Assembly (NCBI GenBank): GCA_027482225.1
Contig: JAIXWD010000005.1
Span: 1-64,000, forward strand
DNA: 64,000 nt
From: Bacteroidota bacterium
Lineage (GTDB): Bacteria; Bacteroidota; Bacteroidia; UKL13-3
Direction of reading: 5' to 3'
Position numbers and translations under genes: made by a program. Below are positions 37,518-47,140 of the stretch, in pieces; position 1 is the first letter of the stretch; each line of letters starts with the position of its first letter. Under the pieces are notes generated by a model, which was not told the origin of the DNA, made no database searches, and saw only the letters and a list, made by a program, of their open reading frames with translations.

Positions 37518-38489
37518 CTATGCCAAGTATTCTTTTAACGACATAATATTTGGAACGTTTAAAGAATCAACTCTTCGCTCATCAGCCACCATCAATGATA
37601 ACCAATCCAAACGATGAATAAGTTCGTAAACGCTAAGTAAATTATAGTGTTCTAACTGCATGATGATTACCTTATGATTTTCTACTTCTAGCAAACCAGT
37701 AATAAAATCAAAACGCATATTTAAACGCTCGTTTTGGTTTGAGTTCATTACAAAAAATACAGAATCTAAAGTGTCATAATAACTCTCAATCACGTTATGA
37801 TTCATTTCAGGCAGAACATGAACAAAGCATTCATGCTTCGCATTTTCTTGTATTTGCTGGGCAAATCTAATTGCAATAGGCTCTAATAAGCCATCTGCTA
37901 GCACCACGAATTTACTTTTAATTCTAGTGCGAATTTCATTAAATAAAGCCTCAGCCTCATCTTGGTAAAGTTTGGTTTCTGCTATAGTTGAAGCAACACT
38001 TTTAAGTTCCTCTTTATAATCTTTTCCAATTAACTCGCCAAGTAGTAACAATAAGTAGGTAAGTGAAAAACCTAAAGCCATTCTTGGTTGAAAACCACTT
38101 TCAATTTTAAGTGTATAGGTACTGGTGCTTTGAGCCAATTGCTCTAATTTACCACCAGTGGTAAGTACTAATATTTTACAACCACGAAGTTGCGCATCAC
38201 TAAAAACAGCAATTGTTTCTTCGGTATTTCCACTGTACGAAGCAGCAATTAATAACGTTTTCTCGTTGGCATAAGCAGGTAAACTATAATCAGCTAAACA
38301 ATTTACAGGTAAAGGCATATCGTTTATAAAAAACGCCTTTGCTATTTGGCCGCCAATACCACTACCACCTAAACCTGCAATAATAATATTGCTATAATCC
38401 GTTGCTTTTAGTCCGTGAGGTACGTAATTATTAATTGCGTAATTAATCTGATAACAGAATTTATTTAGCGCTTGGTGCTGCTCGTTCAT
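37518..38489 (-). CDS. Bifunctional phosphoglucose/phosphomannose isomerase (SIS domain)
   Basis: 323 residues with two SIS sugar-isomerase domains. GLGGSGIGGQIAKAF and AASYSGNTEETI are the sugar-phosphate binding blocks; HVLPEMNHNVIESY in the second half is the family's substrate-site segment, and LDWLSLMVADERRVD ends the protein. It interconverts fructose-6-phosphate with glucose- and mannose-6-phosphate, feeding both dTDP-glucose (rfbA, 10 bp upstream) and GDP-mannose (manC elsewhere in the window). Confidence 0.87.
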   Translation of the reverse strand: MNEQHQALNKFCYQINYAINNYVPHGLKATDYSNIIIAGLGGSGIGGQIAKAFFINDMPLPVNCLADYSLPAYANEKTLLIAASYSGNTEETIAVFSDAQLRGCKILVLTTGGKLEQLAQSTSTYTLKIESGFQPRMALGFSLTYLLLLLGELIGKDYKEELKSVASTIAETKLYQDEAEALFNEIRTRIKSKFVVLADGLLEPIAIRFAQQIQENAKHECFVHVLPEMNHNVIESYYDTLDSVFFVMNSNQNERLNMRFDFITGLLEVENHKVIIMQLEHYNLLSVYELIHRLDWLSLMVADERRVDSLNVPNIMSLKEYLA

Positions 38490-38499
38490 ATTACTATTT

Positions 38500-39366
38500 T
38501 TACTTTTTCTTAATTAAATTCATCAAATATTGACCGTAACCACTTTTTAAAAGTTTTTGGGCCTCTACCTTTAATTCTTCGCTTGTTATCCATCCATTTT
38601 TGTAGGCTATTTCTTCTATACAGCCTACCTTTAAACCTTGGCGTTCTTCTAATACTTGTACAAATTGCCCAGCTTGCATCAACGATGCAAATGTTCCTGT
38701 ATCAAGCCAAGCTGTACCACGCTTTAAAACACCAACTTTTAATTTTTTGCGCTCCAAATAAACTCGGTTAACGTCTGTTATTTCATACTCACCTCGAGGT
38801 GATGGTTTAATATTTTTAGCTATATCTACTACATCGTTATCATAAAAATATAAACCAGGAACCGCATAATTAGATTTAGGATCTGTTGGTTTTTCTTCAA
38901 TACTTAATGCATTCATGTGTTCGTCAAACTCTACAACGCCATATCTTTCTGGGTCGTTAACATGGTATGCAAAAACAACACCACCATCAGGATCATTATT
39001 TTCCTTCAATAATTGACTTAAACCAGCACTAAAAAATATGTTATCACCTAAAACAAGGGCAACTTTATCTTTACCAATAAATTGTTCGCCTATTACAAAT
39101 GCCTGAGCTAAACCATCAGGGCTAGGTTGTTCTGCATACTCAAACCTGCAACCCACTTGACTTCCATCACCTAATAATTTTTTAAACCCCGGTAAATCAT
39201 GCGGTGTTGAAATGATTAATACTTCACGAATACCTGCTAACATTAGCACTGATAACGGATAATAAATCATTGGTTTATCGTAAACAGGCATTAATTGTTT
39301 ACTAACAGCAAGTGTTAATGGGTGTAAACGTGTACCGCTACCTCCTGCTAAAATTATTCCCTTCAT
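38500..39366 (-). CDS. rfbA: Glucose-1-phosphate thymidylyltransferase
   Basis: 288 residues, short RmlA form. Makes dTDP-glucose from dTTP and glucose-1-phosphate. The signature [16 protein letters not shown] is at the N-terminus, followed by [28 protein letters not shown] and [21 protein letters not shown]. It is 85 bp after rfbB and 10 bp before the isomerase gene, so all are probably one transcript. Confidence 0.96.
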   Translation of the reverse strand: MKGIILAGGSGTRLHPLTLAVSKQLMPVYDKPMIYYPLSVLMLAGIREVLIISTPHDLPGFKKLLGDGSQVGCRFEYAEQPSPDGLAQAFVIGEQFIGKDKVALVLGDNIFFSAGLSQLLKENNDPDGGVVFAYHVNDPERYGVVEFDEHMNALSIEEKPTDPKSNYAVPGLYFYDNDVVDIAKNIKPSPRGEYEITDVNRVYLERKKLKVGVLKRGTAWLDTGTFASLMQAGQFVQVLEERQGLKVGCIEEIAYKNGWITSEELKVEAQKLLKSGYGQYLMNLIKKK

Positions 39367-39451
39367 TTGGTTGTTTTCTATTTGTTTAGCGCACTAATAA
39401 AGTGTACTAAACTACTTTTTATATTTTAATTACGCAATTTTATGGCTAAAA

Positions 39452-40510
39452 CTAATGGCTAGCATACATTTTATTGTAGTAGTTTTGATAATCACCACTG
39501 GTAACTTCATCCATCCATTGCTGGTTATCCATATACCAATCTATTGTTTTTTCAATACCTTCTTCGAATTGTAGCGATGGTTTCCAGCCTAATTCATTCA
39601 TAATTTTGTTGGCATCAATGGCGTATCGCAAATCATGTCCAGCACGGTCGGTAACATAACTAATCAACTTCTCAGATTCACCTTCTTGTCTGCCCAAGCG
39701 TTTATCCATTGCCTTACAAATAACTTTTATCAAGTCTATGTTGGTCCACTCGTTAAAGCCACCAATATTATAGGTTTCACCAACTCTACCCTTATGAAAA
39801 ACATCATCAATTGCACGTGCATGATCAACAACATACAACCAATCGCGTACATTCTCCCCTTTACCATAAACTGGTAATGGTTTATTGTTTCTGATGTTAT
39901 TAATAAAAAGCGGAACTAATTTTTCTGGGAATTGATTTGGGCCGTAATTATTTGAACAGTTACTAATAACCACACGAATTTTATACGTGTTATGATAAGC
40001 ACGCACAAAGTGATCGCTGGCAGCTTTACTCGCACTGTATGGGCTTTGAGGGTCGTATGGCGTGCTTTCTAAGAAGAAACTATCATCATGCAAACTACCA
40101 TAAACCTCATCAGTAGATACATGATAGAAAAGCTTATCACTCATATTTTCTTTCCAGGTGGTTTTGGCTGAATTTAATAAATTTACTGTACCTACTACAT
40201 TAGTCATTACAAAATCCATCGGATTAGTAATACTTCTATCTACATGGCTTTCGGCAGCTAGATGTATAACATCTGTAAATCCATATTTATCAAACAAACT
40301 ATTTATTTCCGCAGCATCAACCAAATCAGCTTTTATAAAAGTATAATTTGGTGCGTTTTCAATATCAGTTATGTTTTTAAGGTTACCTGCATAAGTAAGT
40401 TTATCTAAATTGTAAATATGATAATCTGGGTACTTGTTTACAAACAGTCTTACTACGTGAGATCCAATAAAACCGGCACCTCCGGTAATTAAAATTTTTT
40501 TATTTGTCAT
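39452..40510 (-). CDS. rfbB: dTDP-glucose 4,6-dehydratase
   Basis: An extended short-chain dehydrogenase that makes dTDP-4-keto-6-deoxyglucose. The Rossmann motif ITGGAGFIGSH, the DEVYG block (HVSTDEVYGSLHDD) and the catalytic YSASK (SPYSASKAASDH) are all present. The frame could begin at a TTG at 40519; the ATG at 40510 (MTNKKILITGG) is preferred. rfbC and rfbD, needed for dTDP-rhamnose, are not in the cluster. Confidence 0.95.
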   Translation of the reverse strand: MTNKKILITGGAGFIGSHVVRLFVNKYPDYHIYNLDKLTYAGNLKNITDIENAPNYTFIKADLVDAAEINSLFDKYGFTDVIHLAAESHVDRSITNPMDFVMTNVVGTVNLLNSAKTTWKENMSDKLFYHVSTDEVYGSLHDDSFFLESTPYDPQSPYSASKAASDHFVRAYHNTYKIRVVISNCSNNYGPNQFPEKLVPLFINNIRNNKPLPVYGKGENVRDWLYVVDHARAIDDVFHKGRVGETYNIGGFNEWTNIDLIKVICKAMDKRLGRQEGESEKLISYVTDRAGHDLRYAIDANKIMNELGWKPSLQFEEGIEKTIDWYMDNQQWMDEVTSGDYQNYYNKMYASH

Positions 40511-40635
40511 TTTATTCAATACTTATTGTGCACTTTTAATGGTGCAAATTATTAGGTATAAATAGTTATTTAGGTATATACAACAGTTTACTAAACGCCC
40601 TTTTTATAAATAGCAATATATAAATTGTAAACAAA

Positions 40636-41667
40636 TTATTGGTTAGCCCCTTTTAATGCTTGTAAATGCAACTCCCAATTCCAAGCTGTTTCAAGAGCAT
40701 TTTCCAAACTTCTTTCTGCTTTCCATCCCAATATATTTGCTGCTTTATCGCATGAGGCAAAAATTTGTACCACATCCCCTTCTCTACGAGGACCAAATGA
40801 ATAATTAAGTTGCTTACCGCTTACTTTTTCAAAGGCAGCTACTACCTCTAGCACTGTATTTCCATTTCCTGTACCTATGTTAAAAACAGTAAATCGGTCT
40901 GTTTGCGTATTTAAAAAATCAATTGCTTTTACATGTGCTTTTGCTAAATCAACCACATGAATATAATCACGAATACAGCTGCCATCTCTTGTAGGATAAT
41001 CGTTACCGAATATGGTTAGTTTCTCCCGAATTCCTATGGCTGTTTGGGTTACAAACGGGATTAAATTGTTAGGAACTCCATTGGGTAGTTCTCCTATTAA
41101 GGCGCTATCGTGTGCTCCAATTGGATTAAAGTATCGCAAGGCAACAATTTTAATATTGGATGATTTAGCTACATCAAATAATAACTCTTCACCTATTTTT
41201 TTTGTATTACCGTATGGAGAATTTGCCTTAACCACTGGAGAACTTTCTGTAATTGGAAGAGCATCAACTGTTACATCTCCATAAACTGTACAACTTGATG
41301 AAAAAACTAAATGTTGAATACCATGAGCTTGCATGGCTTGCACCAGATTTAATGTACCACCAACATTGTTTTCGTAGTAGGCCAATGGTTTTTCAACCGA
41401 CTCGCCTACTGCTTTGTAAGCTGCAAAATGAATTACAGCTTTAATATCAGCATGTGCTAAAAAAACTTCATTTAGTGCACGTTTGTCTCTGATGTCAACT
41501 TTTATAAAATCAAAGGGTTTACCCGATATTTTTTTAATATTATCAATTACTTTTGGACTAGAGTTTTCGAAATTATCGATTGCTACCACATCGTATCCTG
41601 CTTGCTGCAATTCAACTACCGTGTGCGAGCCTATAAACCCAGCCCCCCCTGTTACTAATATTTTCAT
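40636..41667 (-). CDS. galE: UDP-glucose 4-epimerase
   Basis: 343 residues. NAD-binding VTGGAGFIGSH at the N-terminus, the catalytic YGNTK (SPYGNTKKIGEE), FSSSCTVYG, and the substrate-binding LRYFNPIGAH are typical of GalE. It interconverts UDP-glucose and UDP-galactose for surface glycans. It is the first gene of the minus-strand sugar block; the gap to rfbB is 125 bp. Confidence 0.94.
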   Translation of the reverse strand: MKILVTGGAGFIGSHTVVELQQAGYDVVAIDNFENSSPKVIDNIKKISGKPFDFIKVDIRDKRALNEVFLAHADIKAVIHFAAYKAVGESVEKPLAYYENNVGGTLNLVQAMQAHGIQHLVFSSSCTVYGDVTVDALPITESSPVVKANSPYGNTKKIGEELLFDVAKSSNIKIVALRYFNPIGAHDSALIGELPNGVPNNLIPFVTQTAIGIREKLTIFGNDYPTRDGSCIRDYIHVVDLAKAHVKAIDFLNTQTDRFTVFNIGTGNGNTVLEVVAAFEKVSGKQLNYSFGPRREGDVVQIFASCDKAANILGWKAERSLENALETAWNWELHLQALKGANQ

Positions 41668-41756
41668 TTATCGAAGATTAAAAACAGGCTGCAAGATAGG
41701 ATTTTAGCTTGAAGTTAATAGCAGTTTTGATTAAGTTTTATGAGATAACAATGGTA

Positions 41757-42920
41757 TTAATAGGTAAATGTTCCGTGTGCAGATTTAACAATAACTTCCT
41801 TTTTATCTGCCAACTCTACATGCCCAATAACCTGAGCATCAATACCAAATGATTTTGCTAATTGTATCAATCCATTAGCTGTTTTTTCGTTAACATAAAA
41901 CTCTAGCAAACTGCCCATATTAAATACTTTGTACATCTCGTGCCAATCACTACCACTTTGCAACTGAATCATTTTAAATAATGGTGGAGTGTCGAATAGG
42001 TTATCTTTAACAAAACGTAACCCATTGGTATAATGTAAAACCTTGGTGTGTGCGCCCCCGGTGCAATGTATCATACCATGTATTTCATTAAAATAATGAT
42101 CAAATACCTGTTTAATAACTGGCGAAAAAGTGCGAGTTGGCGATAAGATCATTTTACCTACGTTTAAAGGGTGACCCTCAACTTTATCAGTTAATTTCAA
42201 ACCACCAGTGTATACCAATTCATCAGGTACCAATTGATCGAAACTTTCTGTTACATTTTTGTAGTAAGCAGAAAGTACATCATGCCGAGCCATAGTAAGC
42301 CCATTACTACCCATACCAGCATTGTATTCTTTTTCGTAAGTGGTTTGTCCGAAACCAGCAAAACCAACAATCACATCACCTGGCTTAATGTTCTTATTAT
42401 CAATGATGGTGCTACGTTTTGCACGAGCAGTAACTGTACTATCAACAATAATGGTGCGAACCAAATCACCCACATCAGCTGTTTCTCCTCCTGTAGAATG
42501 TATATTTACTCCGTAACTACGGAGCATTTCAATAAATTCTTCTGTACCTTCAATAATGGTTTGAATAACCTCACCTGGTATAAGATTTTTGTTTCTACCA
42601 ATTGTGCTTGAAATTAAAATATCTTGATAAACACCAGCTGCTAACAAATCATTTGTATTCATCACAATTGCATCTTGTGCAATACCTTTCCATACGCTTA
42701 GGTCGCCTGTTTCTTTCCAATATAAATAAGCTAAACTGCTTTTGGTACCTGCACCATCGGCATGCATGATGTTACAATAAGCAGCATCACCTCCCAAAAA
42801 ATCAGGAACAATTTTACAAAAAGCTTGAGGAAATAACCCTTTATCAATATTTTTAATGGCAGCATGTACATCTTCTTTTTGAGAAGAAACGCCACGTTTC
42901 ATGTATTTATCGGAAATCAT
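41757..42920 (-). CDS. purM: Phosphoribosylformylglycinamidine cyclo-ligase (AIR synthase)
   Basis: 387 residues, the longer form usual in Bacteroidota. Purine step five. MKRGVSSQKEDVHAAI replaces the classical N-terminus; HADGAGTKSSLAYLY, DAIVMNTNDLLAAG, GGETADVGDLV and IHCTGGAHTKV are the ATP and substrate blocks. It has its own promoter (TATCTTTG) and is divergent from polA. Confidence 0.92.
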   Translation of the reverse strand: MISDKYMKRGVSSQKEDVHAAIKNIDKGLFPQAFCKIVPDFLGGDAAYCNIMHADGAGTKSSLAYLYWKETGDLSVWKGIAQDAIVMNTNDLLAAGVYQDILISSTIGRNKNLIPGEVIQTIIEGTEEFIEMLRSYGVNIHSTGGETADVGDLVRTIIVDSTVTARAKRSTIIDNKNIKPGDVIVGFAGFGQTTYEKEYNAGMGSNGLTMARHDVLSAYYKNVTESFDQLVPDELVYTGGLKLTDKVEGHPLNVGKMILSPTRTFSPVIKQVFDHYFNEIHGMIHCTGGAHTKVLHYTNGLRFVKDNLFDTPPLFKMIQLQSGSDWHEMYKVFNMGSLLEFYVNEKTANGLIQLAKSFGIDAQVIGHVELADKKEVIVKSAHGTFTY

Positions 42921-42941
42921 TGTGCTGAAACTAATTTAATG

Positions 42942-42949
42942 CAAAGATA
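42942..42949 (-). promoter_or_regulatory. -7 promoter element of purM
   Basis: TATCTTTG on the minus strand is an exact TAnnTTTG match, 21 bp upstream of the purM ATG, with a TTG at 42967-42969 as a partial -33 element 17 bp away. Confidence 0.62.
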
Positions 42950-43003
42950 ATACATCATTATCAAAACAATTACCCCGAATTAATCAACAACACACTTTTA
43001 TTA

Positions 43004-43034
43004 TTTGTGTATTGCAGCGGTATTCCTACTTTTG
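43004..43034 (+). promoter_or_regulatory. Textbook Bacteroidota promoter of polA
   Basis: TTTG (43004-43007), 19 bp, then TACTTTTG (43027-43034), both exact matches. Transcription would begin 4-5 nt later, at or next to the polA ATG at 43039, so the mRNA is probably leaderless. Confidence 0.72.
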
Positions 43035-43038
43035 AAAC

Positions 43039-45864
43039 ATGCAGCAACGCAAGAAATTATTTTTATTAGACGGTATGGCTTTGGTTTACCGTGCCTATTT
43101 CGCTTTTAGCAAGAATCCTAGAATTACGTCTTATGGTTTTAACACTTCGGCTATTTTTGGTTATGTGAATACTTTGTTAGATGTATTAAAAAAAGAAAAA
43201 CCAACACACATTGGGGTAAGCTTCGATACATCGGCACCAACAGCTCGTCATGATGAATATGAACATTATAAAGCGCATAGAGATGAGCAACCTGAAGATA
43301 TTACTAAGTCGCTTCCGTATATTTTAAAAGTTACCAAAGCAATGCGAATTCCACTTTTAATAAGGGATGGATATGAAGCTGATGATGTAATAGGCACATT
43401 GGCTAAAAAGGCAGAACAAGAAGGCTTTGATGTATACATGATGACTCCCGACAAAGACTTCGGACAATTAGTTAGTGAGCATATTTTTATTTACAAACCT
43501 GCACGTATGGGCAATGATTTTGAAATTTTAGGTGTGCCTGAAGTTTTAAAACGTTGGGAAATTAACGATATAAAACAAGTAATTGATATTTTAGGTATGT
43601 GGGGAGATGCAGTAGATAATATCCCCGGAATTCCTGGAATAGGTGAAAAAACGGCAAAAGTTTTTGTTCAAAAATACGGCAGCATGGAGGGTTTATATGA
43701 GCATGTTGATGAGTTGAAAGGCAAACAAAAAGAAAATGTAGTTAACTTTAAAGAACAAGCTTTTTTAAGTAAACGATTAGCAACTATTGACACCAATGTT
43801 CCAATAGATTTAGTTGAAGAAGAATTAATTCTTGAAGACCCCGACAGAGAAGAAGTTGAAAAACTTTTTAACGAGTTGGAGTTTAAAACGTTGGCTAAAC
43901 GAGTTCTTGGAGTGGAATTAGATGTTCCTGCTAGTAGTGATAAAACAATTGCATCAGCCTCTGTTGGCTTCGACTTGTTTAATCAAGGAGCATCAACCAC
44001 ATCAACAATAAATGAGGTTGCTATAGAAACCGAAACAACAAACGTAAACCTAAATAACATTGGTAATACACCACACGAATACATATTGGTTGAAACAGAC
44101 GAACAACTGAACAATGTATTGAACGAATTATTGCAGCAGCCTGAGGTTTGTTTTGATACTGAAACATCGAGCTTAGATAAAATTGATAATAACATAGTTG
44201 GCTTTAGTTTCAGCTATAAAGCTCATCATGGATATTATATTGCTTGTCCCGAAAATTTTGATGAGGCCAAACGTTTGCTAGAAATTTTCAAACCTATTTT
44301 TGAAAGTGAATCCATTACCAAAATCATTCAAAATGTAAAGTTTGATTTAAGTATTTTACAGATGTATGGTTTAGGTTTAAAAGGACCCATTTTCGACACC
44401 ATGTTGGCACATTATTTAATTGAACCAGATTTACGCCATGGTATGGATTTTTTATCGGGGGTGTACTTAAACTACGAACCGATAAGTATAGAGACATTAA
44501 TTGGGAAAAAAGGTAAGAACCAATTGAGTATGCGTGATGTAGAATTGGAAAAAATAAAAGAATATGCTGTAGAAGATACTGATATTACCTTTCAGCTTAA
44601 ACAAAAATTAGCCCCTCAGCTTTTTGCATGCGAAGCCGAAAAATTATTGTTTGAATTAGAACAACCTTTAGTTCCTGTTTTAGCTAATATGGAAAAAGAA
44701 GGAGTTAAAATTAATAGGCAATTTTTAATTGATTATTCAGTTGAACTACTAATAGAAATTACCCAATTAGAAAAACGAATTATTGAATTAGCTGGGGTAG
44801 ATTTTAACATTGCATCACCTAAACAATTAGGCGAGGTTTTATTCGATCATTTAAAGCTTGACCCTAAAGCTAAAAAGACCAAAACCGGACAATACCAAAC
44901 CGGAGAAGATGTATTGCAAACACTAAACGAACACGAAATTGTACGCTGTATTTTAGAGGTTCGTCAACTACAAAAACTAAAATCAACTTATGTTGATGCA
45001 TTACCTGAATTGATTAATCAAACTACAGGGCGTTTGCATACCTCATTTAACCAAGCAGTAGCAGCAACAGGAAGATTAAGTTCTAATAATCCTAATTTAC
45101 AAAACATACCCATAAGAACCGAAAAAGGTCGTGAAGTACGAAAAGCCTTTATAGCTCGAAACGAAGAATATGTTCTTTTAAGTGCAGATTACTCACAAAT
45201 AGAATTACGAATCATTGCATCAATGGCTAATGAAGAAGCCATGATTGAAGCATTTAAACAAGGAATTGATATCCATACAGCAACCGCGGCTCGTGTTTAT
45301 GGAATAGAAGTAAAAGATGTAACTTCTGAACAAAGAAGAAACGCAAAAGCGGTTAATTTCGGCATTATTTATGGCCAATCAGCATTTGGATTGTCGCAAA
45401 GCTTGGGCATTCCACGTAAAGAGGCTGCAACCATTATTGAAGAATATTGGAAACAATATCCAAACATTAAAAACTACATGAACATCACCATTAATTTTGC
45501 TAAAGAAAATGGATATGTGCAAACATTATTGGGTCGTAGAAGATACCTACGAGATATCAACTCGGCCAATTTTACAGTGCGCGGATTTGCCGAGCGAAAT
45601 GCCATTAATGCACCAGTACAAGGTAGTGCAGCCGACATGATAAAACTCGCAATGATTAAAATATACAATCGTATGCAACAATTAGGTAACCTTAAATCGA
45701 AAATGATTTTACAGGTACATGATGAATTATTGTTTGATGTGTATAAACCAGAAGTTGAGTTGATGAAGCAATTAGTTAAAGAAGAGATGGAAAATGCCAT
45801 GCCAATACAAGTACCCGTTATTGTAGAATCGGGCATTGGTGAAAATTGGTTAGTAGCGCATTAG
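43039..45864 (+). CDS. polA: DNA polymerase I
   Basis: 941 residues with all three domains. The 5'-3' exonuclease fills residues 1-290 (GDAVDNIPGIPGIGEKTA). The 3'-5' proofreading domain retains its metal motif FDTETSSLD (~373). The polymerase domain has DYSQIELRI (~716), RRNAKAVNFGIIYGQ (~765-780) and the final VHDELLF (~893). The intact DTET motif implies active proofreading, unlike many Gram-positive homologues. Its promoter appears to place the start of transcription at the ATG. Confidence 0.96.
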   Translation: MQQRKKLFLLDGMALVYRAYFAFSKNPRITSYGFNTSAIFGYVNTLLDVLKKEKPTHIGVSFDTSAPTARHDEYEHYKAHRDEQPEDITKSLPYILKVTKAMRIPLLIRDGYEADDVIGTLAKKAEQEGFDVYMMTPDKDFGQLVSEHIFIYKPARMGNDFEILGVPEVLKRWEINDIKQVIDILGMWGDAVDNIPGIPGIGEKTAKVFVQKYGSMEGLYEHVDELKGKQKENVVNFKEQAFLSKRLATIDTNVPIDLVEEELILEDPDREEVEKLFNELEFKTLAKRVLGVELDVPASSDKTIASASVGFDLFNQGASTTSTINEVAIETETTNVNLNNIGNTPHEYILVETDEQLNNVLNELLQQPEVCFDTETSSLDKIDNNIVGFSFSYKAHHGYYIACPENFDEAKRLLEIFKPIFESESITKIIQNVKFDLSILQMYGLGLKGPIFDTMLAHYLIEPDLRHGMDFLSGVYLNYEPISIETLIGKKGKNQLSMRDVELEKIKEYAVEDTDITFQLKQKLAPQLFACEAEKLLFELEQPLVPVLANMEKEGVKINRQFLIDYSVELLIEITQLEKRIIELAGVDFNIASPKQLGEVLFDHLKLDPKAKKTKTGQYQTGEDVLQTLNEHEIVRCILEVRQLQKLKSTYVDALPELINQTTGRLHTSFNQAVAATGRLSSNNPNLQNIPIRTEKGREVRKAFIARNEEYVLLSADYSQIELRIIASMANEEAMIEAFKQGIDIHTATAARVYGIEVKDVTSEQRRNAKAVNFGIIYGQSAFGLSQSLGIPRKEAATIIEEYWKQYPNIKNYMNITINFAKENGYVQTLLGRRRYLRDINSANFTVRGFAERNAINAPVQGSAADMIKLAMIKIYNRMQQLGNLKSKMILQVHDELLFDVYKPEVELMKQLVKEEMENAMPIQVPVIVESGIGENWLVAH

Positions 45865-45888
45865 TAAATCTATTAATATAATTAAATT

Positions 45889-46974
45889 ATGAGTTGGTTA
45901 ATTCCTGATGTTACTTTTTTAGATAATAAATTATTCGATTTACTGCTGTTTGGAGTAATACTATTTATTGGACTTTTATTTAAACGATTTGGGGCCAAGT
46001 TTCTGAGTAAACAATCGTTCCTAATTTTTAAATCTTTTTCTCATAATCAATTCAGTGAGATTTTTATTGATTTACTTCGTAAACCTATAGAGCAACTTAT
46101 TACTGTACTTGTTATCTATTTTGCATTCGAACGACTAAACTTTCCAAGCTATTGGCAATTAGTTTCTATAGATAAAATTGGCATTCGACTAATTATACTC
46201 GTAGTATGGCAAATCGCATTCTTAATTGTTATTTGTAAGATACTATTAAGAACTACCGATTTTTTCACTTTTGTACTTATAAACCGTGAATCTTTACCCA
46301 TCTCTCCTGAGTTAGGTAACTTTTTAAAGGAGTTGATTAAAGTGCTTATAATTGTGCTCTGCATTTTTGCAGGTTTACGCATCATTTTCCATGTAAATAT
46401 TACTGCATTAGTTGCTTCATTAGGTATAGGAGGTTTGGCAGTTGCATTGGCCGCACAAGACACATTAGCTAATTTATTAGGATCATTTGTAATATACCTT
46501 GATAAGCCTTTTAAAACGGGTGATTTAATTGAAGCAGGAGAAATAAAAGGAAGGGTTGAACATGTTGGATTTAGAACCACACGTATAAGAACCTTAGAAA
46601 AAAGTTTGCTTACTGTACCCAATAAAAAGTTAATTGATGTTGCCTTAAACAATATTACACTAAGTGAGGCACGCAGGGTAAAGTTTGAACTGGGGTTAAC
46701 CTATGCCAGCAAATCAAGTCAAATATTAAACATTATTTCAGATATTAAAACCGTGTTATTGAAACACCCCAAAATAGGTGAAGACATTACCGTTCATTTT
46801 ACTGATTTCAGTTCTAGTTCTCTTAATATTTTGGTATTATACTTTGTAATGAGTAACGAATACGAAATAATGGTAGAAGTGCAAGAGGAAGTAAACATAG
46901 AGATAATGGCGATTATAGAAAATCACAGGTGCGAATTCGCATTCCCAACTCAAACCATTTATGTCCAGAAATAA
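45889..46974 (+). CDS. Small-conductance mechanosensitive channel (MscS family)
   Basis: 361 residues with four or five N-terminal membrane helices. The pore helix and beta domain are recognisable from LGIGGLAVALAAQDTLANLLGSF, then DKPFKTGDLIEAGEIKGRVEHVGFRTTRIRT and LTVPNKKL. Such channels release osmolytes during hypo-osmotic shock. It lies 24 bp after polA. The following 410-bp gap contains a separate promoter and RNA. Confidence 0.92.
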   Translation: MSWLIPDVTFLDNKLFDLLLFGVILFIGLLFKRFGAKFLSKQSFLIFKSFSHNQFSEIFIDLLRKPIEQLITVLVIYFAFERLNFPSYWQLVSIDKIGIRLIILVVWQIAFLIVICKILLRTTDFFTFVLINRESLPISPELGNFLKELIKVLIIVLCIFAGLRIIFHVNITALVASLGIGGLAVALAAQDTLANLLGSFVIYLDKPFKTGDLIEAGEIKGRVEHVGFRTTRIRTLEKSLLTVPNKKLIDVALNNITLSEARRVKFELGLTYASKSSQILNIISDIKTVLLKHPKIGEDITVHFTDFSSSSLNILVLYFVMSNEYEIMVEVQEEVNIEIMAIIENHRCEFAFPTQTIYVQK

Positions 46975-47065
46975 TTATCAGCTTAATTTATACATGATGC
47001 ATTCAATTTGAATTGTTTTTTATTGAAAAGATTAAGTCATGTAACGATACTTTTTTTATAATTTT

Positions 47066-47081
47066 TGTCAATATTTTGACA
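47066..47081. promoter_or_regulatory. Inverted repeat TGTCAA-4-TTGACA upstream of the 47.1 kb promoter
   Basis: Perfect 6-bp arms separated by TATT, 24 bp ahead of the TTTG -33 element. The position suits an activator site. The spacing resembles CRP/FNR-type half-sites, but the bases match neither consensus. Confidence 0.4.
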
Positions 47082-47105
47082 TTTACTAAAAAAACTCAAA
47101 TTTAA

Positions 47106-47136
47106 TTTGTGATTAACAAAATTTCATGCACCTTTG
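47106..47136 (+). promoter_or_regulatory. Promoter of the 47.1-47.3 kb RNA
   Basis: TTTG (47106-47109), 19 bp, then CACCTTTG (47129-47136): one mismatch to TTTG - 19 bp - TAnnTTTG. Predicted transcription start is about 47141. Confidence 0.62.
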
Positions 47137-47140
47137 TGTA

